6,982 bases of DNA from Alkaliphilus hydrothermalis. Lineage in GTDB: Bacteria; Bacillota; Clostridia; Peptostreptococcales; Natronincolaceae. The position numbers and the translations under genes are program-made. Numbering within the stretch: position 1 is the first letter of the stretch; each line of letters starts with the position of its first letter. Under the pieces are notes generated by a model. It made no database searches. It worked only from the letters and a program-made list of their open reading frames with translations, and had not been told where the DNA came from. This document shows, one piece after another, positions 1 to 6,343 of this stretch. The stretch is from NCBI RefSeq assembly GCF_016908555.1, contig NZ_JAFBEE010000038.1, forward strand, positions 1 through 6,982, read 5' to 3'.

Positions 1-63
1 TTGTATAATACAAGTGCTTTTCTTAAAGAAAAATTAAAAGAGGGCTTATATCCCCATAGTTAA
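1..63 (+). CDS. Possible C-terminal end of a plus-strand protein (partial)
   Basis: Frame 1 is open from the first base of the window to a TAA at 61-63 and reads as 20 residues ending KEKLKEGLYPHS. The charged, helix-like composition resembles a real protein C-terminus, and a convergent gene would fit the hairpins that follow. Twenty codons are too few to identify a family or to exclude chance, so this is a weak call and no function is proposed. Confidence 0.33.
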   Translation: MYNTSAFLKEKLKEGLYPHS

Positions 64-83
64 AAACTAGGGGCTTTACGCCC
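52..83. other. Two small adjacent hairpins near the left edge
   Basis: CCCC at 52-55 plus TAGTT at 57-61 pair with AACTAGGGG at 65-73, with A56 bulged and an AAA loop. Directly after it, GGGC (71-74) can pair with GCCC (80-83) around a TTTAC loop; the two share bases and would be alternatives. The first overlaps the putative stop codon at 61-63. Neither has a clean T-tract on the plus side, so they may be part of a transcript end for the left-hand gene, but this is uncertain. Confidence 0.25.
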
Positions 84-90
84 AATTGTG

Positions 91-133
91 GTAAAAAAGA
101 TAAAAATAATTAAGGGCTAGAATCAGCCCTTAA
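91..133 (-). terminator. Rho-independent terminator of the lysA-spmA-spmB unit
   Basis: TTAAGGGCT (110-118) and AGCCCTTAA (125-133) form a perfect 9-bp stem with a 6-base loop. Read on the minus strand the stem is followed by a T-rich run (positions 109 down to 91, including six consecutive T). It lies 55 bases after the spmB stop. The plus-strand tail is less T-rich, so the main direction is minus; it might also help end a convergent plus-strand gene. Confidence 0.85.
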
Positions 134-188
134 CTTATCTTTGATCATCTCTAATAATAGTCCATAATCAGCTTTATTCTATGCCTTC

Positions 189-728
189 CTAACCGAACAT
201 TAATCTTGCTACGATTACTGCTGTCACTAATCCAACTGCATCGGCAATCAGTCCAGCTGGTAATGCGTGTCTCGTCTTTTTAATGGCTACTGAACCAAAG
301 TATACAGCTAATACGTAGAAGGTTGTTTCAGTAGACCCCATCATAATAGATGAAATTCTTCCGATTAGGGAGTCTGGACCGTGGGTGGTGATTAGGTCAG
401 ACATAATTCCAGTTGCTCCTCCACCTGATAGAGGTCTCATCAATGCCATTGGTAACGTCTCTCCTGGCATACCGATTAGGTTTGTCACTGGGCTAACTGC
501 CTTGACTAGATAATCCATTGCTCCGGATGCTCTAAATACTCCTATTGCCACCAACATTGCCACTAGATAGGGAATAATGGTAACTGCTGTTGTAAAACCT
601 TCCTTAGCTCCATCAGTAAAGGATTCATATACTTTTACTTTTTTAAAGAATCCATAGGCTGGTATTGCCAGTAATATTGCAGGTATTGCATATCTTGATA
701 TATCCGTCATGATATCTACAAAAGTCAT
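189..728 (-). CDS. spmB: Spore maturation protein B (SpmB family membrane protein)
   Basis: A 179-residue integral membrane protein, the same length as Bacillus subtilis SpmB (178). Hydrophobic segments lie at about residues 13-28, 48-65, 127-149 and 157-178. Family-like motifs are RPLSGGGATG (98-107) and GSTETTFYVLAVYFGS (131-146), in the nucleoside-recognition/gate domain. In B. subtilis SpmA and SpmB are needed for spore core dehydration and heat resistance; the molecular activity is not settled, and E. coli relatives are viewed as putative transporters. The gene starts 11 bases after the spmA stop, and its G-rich ribosome site overlaps that stop, so the pair is almost certainly co-translated. 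It is the last gene before the terminator. The family call is firm; a sporulation role here is inference, because the unit appears to be under sigma-54 and dacB, its usual neighbour, is absent from the window. Confidence 0.93.
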   Translation of the reverse strand: MTFVDIMTDISRYAIPAILLAIPAYGFFKKVKVYESFTDGAKEGFTTAVTIIPYLVAMLVAIGVFRASGAMDYLVKAVSPVTNLIGMPGETLPMALMRPLSGGGATGIMSDLITTHGPDSLIGRISSIMMGSTETTFYVLAVYFGSVAIKKTRHALPAGLIADAVGLVTAVIVARLMFG

Positions 729-739
729 ATTGTTCCCCC

Positions 740-1360
740 CTATTCATTCGCTATTTTTTCGATTTTTTCTGGTCTAATCTGAAAAGCAGGTAGCTTTTGT
801 AATAGCTTTACAGCAATTATGGCAGCAGTTGTTGAAGCTAATGTTGCAATAATAGTTGGTCCTATAATTTCTGTTGCGTTAGCTGACCCTGCCGCTACTC
901 TTATAGCAATTACTGATGCAGGAATCAATGTTACTGAGGAAGTATTGATGGCTAAGAAGGTAACCATCGCATTACTTGCTGTATCCTTGTGGGGATTTAA
1001 TGTTTGTAGCTCCTTCATTGCCTTCAGTCCCAATGGTGTTGCTGCATTTCCTAATCCAAGGATATTAGCCGCCATGTTCATAATCATTGCCCCCATTGCA
1101 GGATGGTCTGCTGGCACGTCTGGGAATAATGGAACCATGATAAACTTAAGGGCCTTAGAGATGGTCTTGATTAGTCCTGATTCCTCTGCAATTCTCATAA
1201 TTCCTAACCATAAAGCCATAACGCCTATTAGTCCCAAAGAAAGATCTACCCCTAATTTTGCACTATCAATCGCCGCATTTGTAACAGCATCAATATTTCC
1301 TGTGATGGCACCTACAATGATTCCTACTGCTAAAAGTAAAAACCAAATTACATTAATCAT
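740..1360 (-). CDS. spmA: Spore maturation protein A (SpmA family membrane protein)
   Basis: A 206-residue polytopic membrane protein, close to the 196 residues of B. subtilis SpmA. Hydrophobic stretches are at about 3-20, 40-57, 90-104, 132-155 and 166-186. The nucleoside-recognition/gate signature is visible as NMAANILGLGNAATPLG (95-111), followed by FLAINTSSVTLIP (135-147). SpmA and SpmB act together, so the two may form one membrane complex; E. coli YjiH/YjiG, encoded beside isoaspartyl dipeptidase iadA, are distant counterparts. The ATG at 1360 is preceded by GGGAGGG nine bases upstream. The 66 bases back to lysA contain no terminator and are bridged exactly by a 21-codon frame (1362-1427), so co-transcription with lysA is likely. 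No internal disruption is seen. Confidence 0.93.
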   Translation of the reverse strand: MINVIWFLLLAVGIIVGAITGNIDAVTNAAIDSAKLGVDLSLGLIGVMALWLGIMRIAEESGLIKTISKALKFIMVPLFPDVPADHPAMGAMIMNMAANILGLGNAATPLGLKAMKELQTLNPHKDTASNAMVTFLAINTSSVTLIPASVIAIRVAAGSANATEIIGPTIIATLASTTAAIIAVKLLQKLPAFQIRPEKIEKIANE

Positions 1361-1426
1361 ATCAATTTGCCCTCCCTTTTCTTTTTGTTGTATTACTAAT
1401 GATGTGGACTCCCCCGCCCCCTTTCA

Positions 1427-2761
1427 TTATTTTTTAATATTGAATGATTTTTTATTGTTGATTAAATGACTAGGTATAGATTCTCTTTCTATGAGGTGTT
1501 GGTAGGTTTCCCTCTCCACGATCACTTGGGGCTCACCATCGCTAATGAGGGCCACAGCTGGTCTTGGTAATCTATTATAGTTACTTGCCATTGAGAAATT
1601 ATAGGCTCCAGTATTTAATACTGCCAAAATATCCCCCGCCTCAATGGTGGGTACTAATAGATCCCATATCAGTATATCTCCTGTCTCACAGCATTTTCCT
1701 GCTATCGTAACTACTTTGTCCGCCGCTTCATTAATCTTATTAGCGACTATAGCCTTGTATTTTGCTTGGTATAGGGCTGGCCTAGGATTATCAGGCAAAC
1801 CTCCATCTACGCTGACATAGGTCCGCACCTCGGGAATTTCCTTAATTGCCCCAAGTGTGTATAGGGTAATTCCTGCTTCCCCTACAATCCATCTGCCTGG
1901 CTCGATGATGATGGTTGGAATCTTTAGATTTGCTTCCCTACATCCTATTTCTATGGCTTCCATGATGTAATCAACGAAATAGTGGATTGGCATTGTTTCT
2001 TCATTTGTGTAATTGATTCCAAAGCCACCACCTGTATTCAGTTCTTCCGTTACAAAGCCATACTTGATATACAAGGTCTCCATAAGCTTGACAGCAGTTG
2101 CTATTGCTTTAGTATAGGATTGCTGGTCAAATAGTTGGGAGCCTACATGAAAATGAAACCCCTTTAGGTCAATATATGATGATTTTGTCACCTGTATTAC
2201 TGCTGATTCTATAATCTTCTCCTGTAGGGGAATGCCAAACTTTGAGTCTTTTTGTCCTGTTGTAATATAGGAGTGGGTATTACCCTCCACCTCTGGTGTG
2301 ATTCTAAATAAAATGTTTACTTTTTTCTTCTGAGATGAGCATATATCCTCCAACATCTCCAGTTCAAAAAAGTTATCTACAATAATCCTTCCTACATTAT
2401 TGGCTACTGCCATTTCCAGCTCTTCGTAGGATTTATTGTTGCCATGGAACATAATTTTCTCCATTGGAAAATCCGCCTGTATTGCAGTGTAGAGTTCTCC
2501 CCCCGATACTACATCCAGTCCAAGCCCCTCCCCCTCGATGATTTTGCACATGGCTAGGGTTAAAAAGGCTTTACTGGCATAGGCAGCTTTTGTATTGGGG
2601 TATTTCATTAGAAATTCTTCTTTTATTGCCCTACACTTTTCTCGGATTAGATTTTCCGACACTACATATAGGGGTGTCCCATATTGATTAGCAAGTTCTA
2701 CTGTATCACAATGATCAAAGATGAAATTTTTTTGATGGTGCTGCTTTGTTTGAATTTCCAT
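1427..2761 (-). CDS. lysA: Diaminopimelate decarboxylase (PLP-dependent)
   Basis: A 444-residue fold-III (alanine racemase-like) PLP enzyme that converts meso-2,6-diaminopimelate to L-lysine and CO2, the last step of lysine synthesis. Lys64 in YASKA is the expected PLP lysine. Other landmarks are FHFHVGSQ (202-209), TGGGFG (243-248, phosphate-binding), EPGRWIVGEAG (287-297), DGGLPDNPRPALY (319-331), KCCETGD (356-362, with the catalytic Cys358-Glu359 contributed across the dimer) and SMASNYNRLPRP (390-401). The DNPRPALY and CETGD motifs favour diaminopimelate over ornithine or arginine decarboxylase. The start is taken at ATG 2761 because GAGGAG (2775-2770) lies eight bases upstream; an in-frame TTG at 2779 would sit upstream of that site and is rejected. 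It leads a probable lysA-spmA-spmB operon behind a sigma-54 promoter. A lysine riboswitch or T-box is not apparent in the leader, which is unusual for a biosynthetic lysA. Confidence 0.93.
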   Translation of the reverse strand: MEIQTKQHHQKNFIFDHCDTVELANQYGTPLYVVSENLIREKCRAIKEEFLMKYPNTKAAYASKAFLTLAMCKIIEGEGLGLDVVSGGELYTAIQADFPMEKIMFHGNNKSYEELEMAVANNVGRIIVDNFFELEMLEDICSSQKKKVNILFRITPEVEGNTHSYITTGQKDSKFGIPLQEKIIESAVIQVTKSSYIDLKGFHFHVGSQLFDQQSYTKAIATAVKLMETLYIKYGFVTEELNTGGGFGINYTNEETMPIHYFVDYIMEAIEIGCREANLKIPTIIIEPGRWIVGEAGITLYTLGAIKEIPEVRTYVSVDGGLPDNPRPALYQAKYKAIVANKINEAADKVVTIAGKCCETGDILIWDLLVPTIEAGDILAVLNTGAYNFSMASNYNRLPRPAVALISDGEPQVIVERETYQHLIERESIPSHLINNKKSFNIKK

Positions 2762-2769
2762 ACCGACAT

Positions 2770-2775
2770 CTCCTC
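2770..2775 (-). promoter_or_regulatory. Ribosome binding site that fixes the lysA start
   Basis: GAGGAG read on the minus strand, eight bases before ATG 2761. It lies between the TTG at 2779 and this ATG, so translation must begin at the ATG, giving 444 residues rather than 450. Confidence 0.85.
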
Positions 2776-2806
2776 GCAAAAGTAATCATTTCCTACAGGT
2801 ATGGTT

Positions 2807-2822
2807 GCAAAAAACGTGCCAA
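2807..2822 (-). promoter_or_regulatory. Sigma-54 (-24/-12) promoter of lysA-spmA-spmB
   Basis: The minus strand reads TTGGCACGTTTTTTGC followed by AA. This matches the sigma-54 consensus YTGGCACG-N4-TTGCW at every fixed position, with GG (2820-2819) and GC (2808-2807) separated by exactly ten bases. The predicted transcript start is about 12 bases downstream, near 2795, leaving a leader of about 34 bases with the lysA ribosome site inside it. An AAA+ sigma-54 activator carrying GAFTGA is encoded immediately upstream. Confidence 0.88.
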
Positions 2823-2842
2823 TGGAAAATAGAGCTTTTCCA
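2823..2842. repeat. Perfect inverted repeat abutting the -24 element
   Basis: TGGAAAA (2823-2829) and TTTTCCA (2836-2842) are perfect 7-base arms around TAGAGC. The dyad touches the -24 box of the sigma-54 promoter. It lacks a T-tract, so it is not an evident terminator for the upstream regulator gene. It might be a protein-binding site (a repressor, or a bending protein), but no family is recognised. Confidence 0.4.
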
Positions 2843-2861
2843 ATGATGACTTTGCTGTTTT

Positions 2862-2976
2862 TTCCGTTTTCACGAACCTATAATGCAAATTACACTTTCA
2901 AAACCTGTATTTTTTAACAACTAATATTACTCAAAGGATATTCCGTATTTTCGGAAACATTTCCAAATTACCGAAC
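2862..2976. promoter_or_regulatory. Three similar dyad sites, probable upstream activator sites
   Basis: Three 16-base sites share the form TTCCR-N6-CGRAM: TTCCG-N6-CGAAC (2862-2877), TTCCG-N6-CGGAA (2941-2956, a perfect dyad) and TTCCA-N6-CGAAC (2961-2976). Their centres fall about 74, 153 and 173 bases upstream of the predicted lysA transcript start, in the usual range for enhancer sites of sigma-54 activators. The last two are 20 bases apart, about two helical turns. The likely ligand is the Fis-type helix-turn-helix of the adjacent regulator. Binding is inferred, not shown. Confidence 0.55.
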
Positions 2977-2988
2977 CACCAGCGAAAA

Positions 2989-4845
2989 TTACAATCCATA
3001 CTTTTTAATTTTTTCATAAAAACTTGTTTTTCTAATATTCAATGCCTCCATGGTTTTTTGCTTGTCCCCTTCGTAAATCTTTAGCGTCTCTTCAATTGCC
3101 TTTTTTTCTGCCTCCATCATCATTTCCTTTAGAGAACGGAGGGTTTCTTTTTCAATGGTTTTTGTCTGGGGTTGGTTTTCCATGGCGAGATGACTGGAAT
3201 GGATCAAGCTACCCTCTGTCAGGTTGACTGCCCGTTCAAGGATGTTTTCCAATTCCCTTACATTCCCCGGCCAATCATGTTGACAAAGAAGATTTAATGC
3301 CTCGATGGAAACTCTTTTTTCCTCAAGCCCCACCCTTTTACATATTTTTTTTAGTGTTGTATCTACGATAGGATAGATATCCTGTATCCGCTGTCGCAAA
3401 GGAGGAATCCAGATTGGGAATACGTTGATCCGATAGTATAAATCCTCTCGGAATCTCCCCTGCTCTACTTCCTCTTCCAGATTTTTATTGGTGGCAACAA
3501 TAATCCTTACATCCACAGTGATACTTTTACTTCCACCCACAGGGAAAAAGGTTTTGTTTTGTAATGCCTGTAGTAGCTTTACTTGAATCAAAGGGGAGAT
3601 TTCCCCTATTTCATCTAAAAATAGAGTTCCCCCTTGGGCTAATTCAAACATTCCCTTTTTTCCCCCTCTACTGGCGCCAGTAAAGGCTCCTGCTTCATAC
3701 CCAAAGAGTTCACTCTCCAATAGATTTTCAGGTATTGAACCACAATTTACATGGATGAAGGGGTAATGTTTGGTTCTTCCTGCATCATGGATGGCCTTTG
3801 CTAAGAGGGTTTTCCCTGTACCACTTTCCCCCAGTAGGACCACTGTGGAGTTGGTTTTTGAAGCCCGATAGGCTAGTTTTTTTACTTGATTGATTTCTGG
3901 ACTTTCTCCTAATATTTCTGGAAACAGCGAGATAACATTTTCTTCTTCTCTAAGTTTTCGCTCCACCTCTTCAAGGTGAAGTAGGGCTTCGTCCCTTTCA
4001 CGAATTATCCTGCGAATTTCTGAAATATCCTCCACCTTCAATACTGCTCCTATTCTCCTGTTATCTAGGTCCACCGGCATCAAACTACATATGGTGGCTC
4101 TACCATTGATTTCTCGATATTGATTTTCATAGGAGATTTGTCCCCCTGTAGCCACCTCGTAGAATTCTTGGGTATTGGGGCTATTGCTATGGATTTCAAA
4201 GATGTGCCTTCCAATGACATTAAGATCCTCTACGCCCTTTCCCTTGGCTCGGTAGGTATTGCCTAAGAGTAAATTCTTTAAGGACTCTCCACGGGCTGTA
4301 TATCCCTTTGCTTGATAGAACTTTACTTGGTGACTTTTTTGATCCAATACCACCATATGACCAATGGCTACATTGTACTGCATTTTGAATTCTTGTCCAT
4401 TTATACTTATACTGATATATTTTTTATTTTGATCCATCATGACATGGATTTTCTCGGTCAAAAAAATGGTCTGTAGGGATAATTCTTCTTTAAATTCCCT
4501 AGGTTTTTTATTGACAAAGATAGGGGCTACCGATCGATCCCCCATGACACCAATCCCTACGATAGCATCCCCCAGTTGAATTTCGTTTGAATCTATGCCT
4601 ATTAGCTGTAGATCCTCTGGAGTCAAACCACCGTCATCTTTTCCAAGGCAGTTGTCACCGAATATAACGATGTCGCCTTCTTTGATTTGTCCTTGTTGAT
4701 GTCCTTCACCTTGTGGGCTGGTGATTCCAAAGATTTCTTTAGCTTTATGGTTGTAGATTTGGATTTTCCCCGCTGTATCTATATAAATAAAGCCCTCCGT
4801 CATCATGTCGGTGAATTGTTTTGTAATTCTTTCATCCTTAAGCAT
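2989..4845 (-). CDS. Sigma-54-dependent transcriptional activator (PAS, AAA+, Fis-type HTH)
   Basis: A 618-residue enhancer-binding protein. An N-terminal PAS-like segment (about 8-41) is followed by a region (about 50-195) that I do not recognise, containing DDGGLTPEDLQLIGI (70-84) and IGHMVVLDQ (161-169). A second PAS-like segment (about 200-275) ends in EDISEIRR, then a charged coiled coil (about 276-303). The AAA+ domain has Walker A GESGTGKT (339-346), the sigma-54-contacting GAFTGA loop (386-391), Walker B GGTLFLDE (405-412), the arginine-finger region FREDLYYR (465-472) and HDWPGNVRELEN (523-534). A Fis-type helix-turn-helix occupies about 593-615. All elements needed to open sigma-54 promoters are intact. 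There is no response-regulator receiver domain, so control is probably by a small ligand or redox/energy signal through the sensor region. The gene follows the epimerase by 24 bases and faces a consensus sigma-54 promoter just downstream, its likely target. Confidence 0.93.
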   Translation of the reverse strand: MLKDERITKQFTDMMTEGFIYIDTAGKIQIYNHKAKEIFGITSPQGEGHQQGQIKEGDIVIFGDNCLGKDDGGLTPEDLQLIGIDSNEIQLGDAIVGIGVMGDRSVAPIFVNKKPREFKEELSLQTIFLTEKIHVMMDQNKKYISISINGQEFKMQYNVAIGHMVVLDQKSHQVKFYQAKGYTARGESLKNLLLGNTYRAKGKGVEDLNVIGRHIFEIHSNSPNTQEFYEVATGGQISYENQYREINGRATICSLMPVDLDNRRIGAVLKVEDISEIRRIIRERDEALLHLEEVERKLREEENVISLFPEILGESPEINQVKKLAYRASKTNSTVVLLGESGTGKTLLAKAIHDAGRTKHYPFIHVNCGSIPENLLESELFGYEAGAFTGASRGGKKGMFELAQGGTLFLDEIGEISPLIQVKLLQALQNKTFFPVGGSKSITVDVRIIVATNKNLEEEVEQGRFREDLYYRINVFPIWIPPLRQRIQDIYPIVDTTLKKICKRVGLEEKRVSIEALNLLCQHDWPGNVRELENILERAVNLTEGSLIHSSHLAMENQPQTKTIEKETLRSLKEMMMEAEKKAIEETLKIYEGDKQKTMEALNIRKTSFYEKIKKYGL

Positions 4846-4851
4846 TCCCAT

Positions 4852-4857
4852 CCTCCT
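4852..4857 (-). promoter_or_regulatory. Ribosome binding site that fixes the regulator start
   Basis: AGGAGG lies six bases before ATG 4845 but directly abuts the ATG at 4851, with no spacer. The second ATG is therefore the likely start, giving 618 rather than 620 residues. Confidence 0.75.
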
Positions 4858-4869
4858 CTCTAAAAAAAT

Positions 4870-5958
4870 CTAAGAAAAATCCACTCCTTTGACTTCTTTA
4901 AATCCAAGTCCTGGGGAATCGGATAATGTTATTTTATACTCTTCAAAGGTGGCCCCTCCCTCTATTGGGTTCTCTGCACATAGCACTGGGCCATCTAAAT
5001 CAATCTTGGTGATAATACTTTTGGCGGCGGCTAGATGAACTGCGGCGGTGACACTGAGCTTACTTTCCAGCATACAACCAATCATACACTCTACCCCATA
5101 TACCTCTGCAATGGAACAAATTTTTAATGCATTATGAATGCCACCTGTCTTCATTAATTTGATATTGATTAAGTCTGCTGCCCTCATCTGGATGATGGTC
5201 ATGGCATCCTTTGCTGAAAATACACTTTCGTCGGCTAATACTGGAATAGAGACATTGTCGGTGACTAGTTTTAATCCTTCAAAATCGTGGGCTACCACTG
5301 GTTGCTCTACAAACTCAATATTAAGACCTGCATCTTCCATTTTTCGTAGGCTGTAGACGGCCTCTTTTGGCTTCCAACCTTGGTTAGCATCTATTCTTAG
5401 GTCCACATCATAGCCTATGGCTTCCCTTATTGCCTTCATTCTCTTTATATCCATTTTGGCATCTTTACCTACTTTTATTTTCAAGGTGCGATATCCTAGT
5501 TTTACTGCTTCTATACTATCCCTAGCCATTTCTTCTGGGTCATTTACGCTGATGGTGATGTCTGTGATAATTTCTTTTCTATATCCTCCCAATAGCTTGT
5601 ATAGAGGGGCATTGTAGAGTTGACCATAGAGATCGTGTAGGGCTATGTCTACGGCTGCCTTGGCACTGGTATTTTTAACTAAGGTTTTGTCTAGTCTTAT
5701 CATCATTTCTTCAAAGTTTTCGATTTCCATTCCGATTAACTGAGGTTTGATATGTTTCTCTATTGCCCATTTGATGGCACCTGTTGTATCTCCTGTGATG
5801 ACAGCAGTAGGCGGTGCTTCTCCATAACCTACATGTCCTGTATCGGTGATGATCTTAACCACTACATCCTCTACTGCATTAACTGTCCTTAGGGCAGTTT
5901 TAAAGGGTTTTTTTAATGGTATAATTAAGTCCCCCATCTGAATATCTACAATCTTCAT
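4870..5958 (-). CDS. ykfB: Dipeptide epimerase, L-Ala-D/L-Glu epimerase type (enolase superfamily)
   Basis: A 362-residue enolase-superfamily protein of the muconate-lactonizing-enzyme subgroup. The two acid/base lysines are in LKIKVG (Lys160, Lys162) and IKLMK (Lys267). The magnesium ligands are Asp190 (RIDANQ), Glu218 (FVEQP) and Asp243 (LADES). The DxD motif Asp321-Leu-Asp323 marks dipeptide epimerases, where it holds the substrate amino group, and Arg24 is placed as in the Ala-Glu enzymes. Spacing is nearly identical to that of B. subtilis YkfB (L-Ala-D/L-Glu epimerase), which converts L-Ala-D-Glu from murein peptides to L-Ala-L-Glu for ordinary peptidases. The exact dipeptide preference cannot be fixed from sequence alone. 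ATG 5958 has AAGGGGGA just upstream. The regulator gene follows after 24 bases, so the two are probably one transcript. The protein should be cytoplasmic. Confidence 0.9.
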   Translation of the reverse strand: MKIVDIQMGDLIIPLKKPFKTALRTVNAVEDVVVKIITDTGHVGYGEAPPTAVITGDTTGAIKWAIEKHIKPQLIGMEIENFEEMMIRLDKTLVKNTSAKAAVDIALHDLYGQLYNAPLYKLLGGYRKEIITDITISVNDPEEMARDSIEAVKLGYRTLKIKVGKDAKMDIKRMKAIREAIGYDVDLRIDANQGWKPKEAVYSLRKMEDAGLNIEFVEQPVVAHDFEGLKLVTDNVSIPVLADESVFSAKDAMTIIQMRAADLINIKLMKTGGIHNALKICSIAEVYGVECMIGCMLESKLSVTAAVHLAAAKSIITKIDLDGPVLCAENPIEGGATFEEYKITLSDSPGLGFKEVKGVDFS

Positions 5959-5985
5959 GATTTATCCCCCTTCCAGAATCTTAGT

Positions 5986-6014
5986 ATTTTATATTGATAT
6001 GCTAGTTATTTCAG
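5986..6014 (-). promoter_or_regulatory. Candidate sigma-A promoter of the epimerase-regulator unit
   Basis: Minus strand CTGAAA (6014-6009) and TAAAAT (5991-5986), 17 bases apart, match the -35 and -10 hexamers at four and five of six positions. An alternative pair, TTGTAA and TAAACT, lies slightly further upstream. The region is AT-rich, so such matches arise by chance. No sigma-54 GG-N10-GC element is seen here. Confidence 0.3.
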
Positions 6015-6072
6015 TTTAATTGATAAGGGGAAAATTTACAAGAATTTCAAGATTAAATTCTAAGAAATAGCA

Positions 6073-6112
6073 AAAGTCCTATTTAGGAGAATTATCTCAT
6101 AGATAGGACTTT
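6073..6112 (-). terminator. Long hairpin, probable terminator ending the small-ORF unit
   Basis: AAAGTCCTAT (6073-6082) and ATAGGACTTT (6103-6112) pair perfectly. The stem extends through three more pairs, one G/A mismatch and GAGA/TCTC (6087-6090 with 6095-6098), closing on a 4-base loop. On the minus strand it is followed by a broken T-rich run, and it separates the small ORFs from the epimerase promoter. A smaller perfect 7-base dyad, CAATAGA/TCTATTG, lies at 6147-6167, just after the membrane ORF. The tail is imperfect, so a processing or stabilising hairpin is possible. Confidence 0.6.
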
Positions 6113-6175
6113 CTTCATATGGGGGCTGTATTTGACGGATACATTCCAATAGATCTACTGTCTATTGTTTTAACT

Positions 6176-6343
6176 CTATTTAAAAGACATAGTAAACAAG
6201 AATATACATGGAATAGAAAAAAGTATTGAAAAAACTATCGTATAAAATAACTTACCACTATTTGCAATATTCAGATAGTATCTCCAAATAACAAATTCTC
6301 CAACAGTGAAAATTAGTACTGACAGAACGCGTATCACACTCAT
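6176..6343 (-). CDS. Possible 55-residue two-helix membrane protein overlapping the secreted-peptide gene
   Basis: ATG at 6343 overlaps the upstream TGA as ATGA, a typical arrangement for translational coupling. The frame runs 55 codons to TAG at 6178-6176. It predicts two membrane segments, IRVLSVLIFTVGEFVIW (about 4-20) and LFYTIVFSILFSIPCIFLF (about 32-50), joined by a short polar loop YYLNIANSGK. No strong independent ribosome site is seen before its ATG, so it would depend on coupling. AT-rich DNA produces hydrophobic frames by chance, and another frame in the same stretch (6258-6377, 39 codons, cysteine-rich) is also open. The family is unrecognised and the call is tentative. Confidence 0.33.
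   Translation of the reverse strand: MSVIRVLSVLIFTVGEFVIWRYYLNIANSGKLFYTIVFSILFSIPCIFLFTMSFK

Noticed and set aside
1..13. TTGTATAATACAA dyad containing a TATAAT box
   Set aside because: It resembles a -10 box or a small operator, but it lies at the extreme edge within a possible coding tail, and no matching -35 or downstream gene can be seen.
819..1469. Long plus-strand frame across spmA
   Set aside because: It is antisense to spmA, which has family motifs, a ribosome site and the right length; the plus-strand frame shows no family features.
2762..2779. TTG-initiated extension of lysA by six codons
   Set aside because: The start would lie upstream of the GAGGAG site at 2775-2770, which is ideally spaced for ATG 2761. 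The extension encodes the ribosome site itself.
2780..2988. Lysine riboswitch or T-box upstream of lysA
   Set aside because: The predicted transcript leader is only about 34 bases, and no suitable leader structure followed by a terminator is present in the gap.
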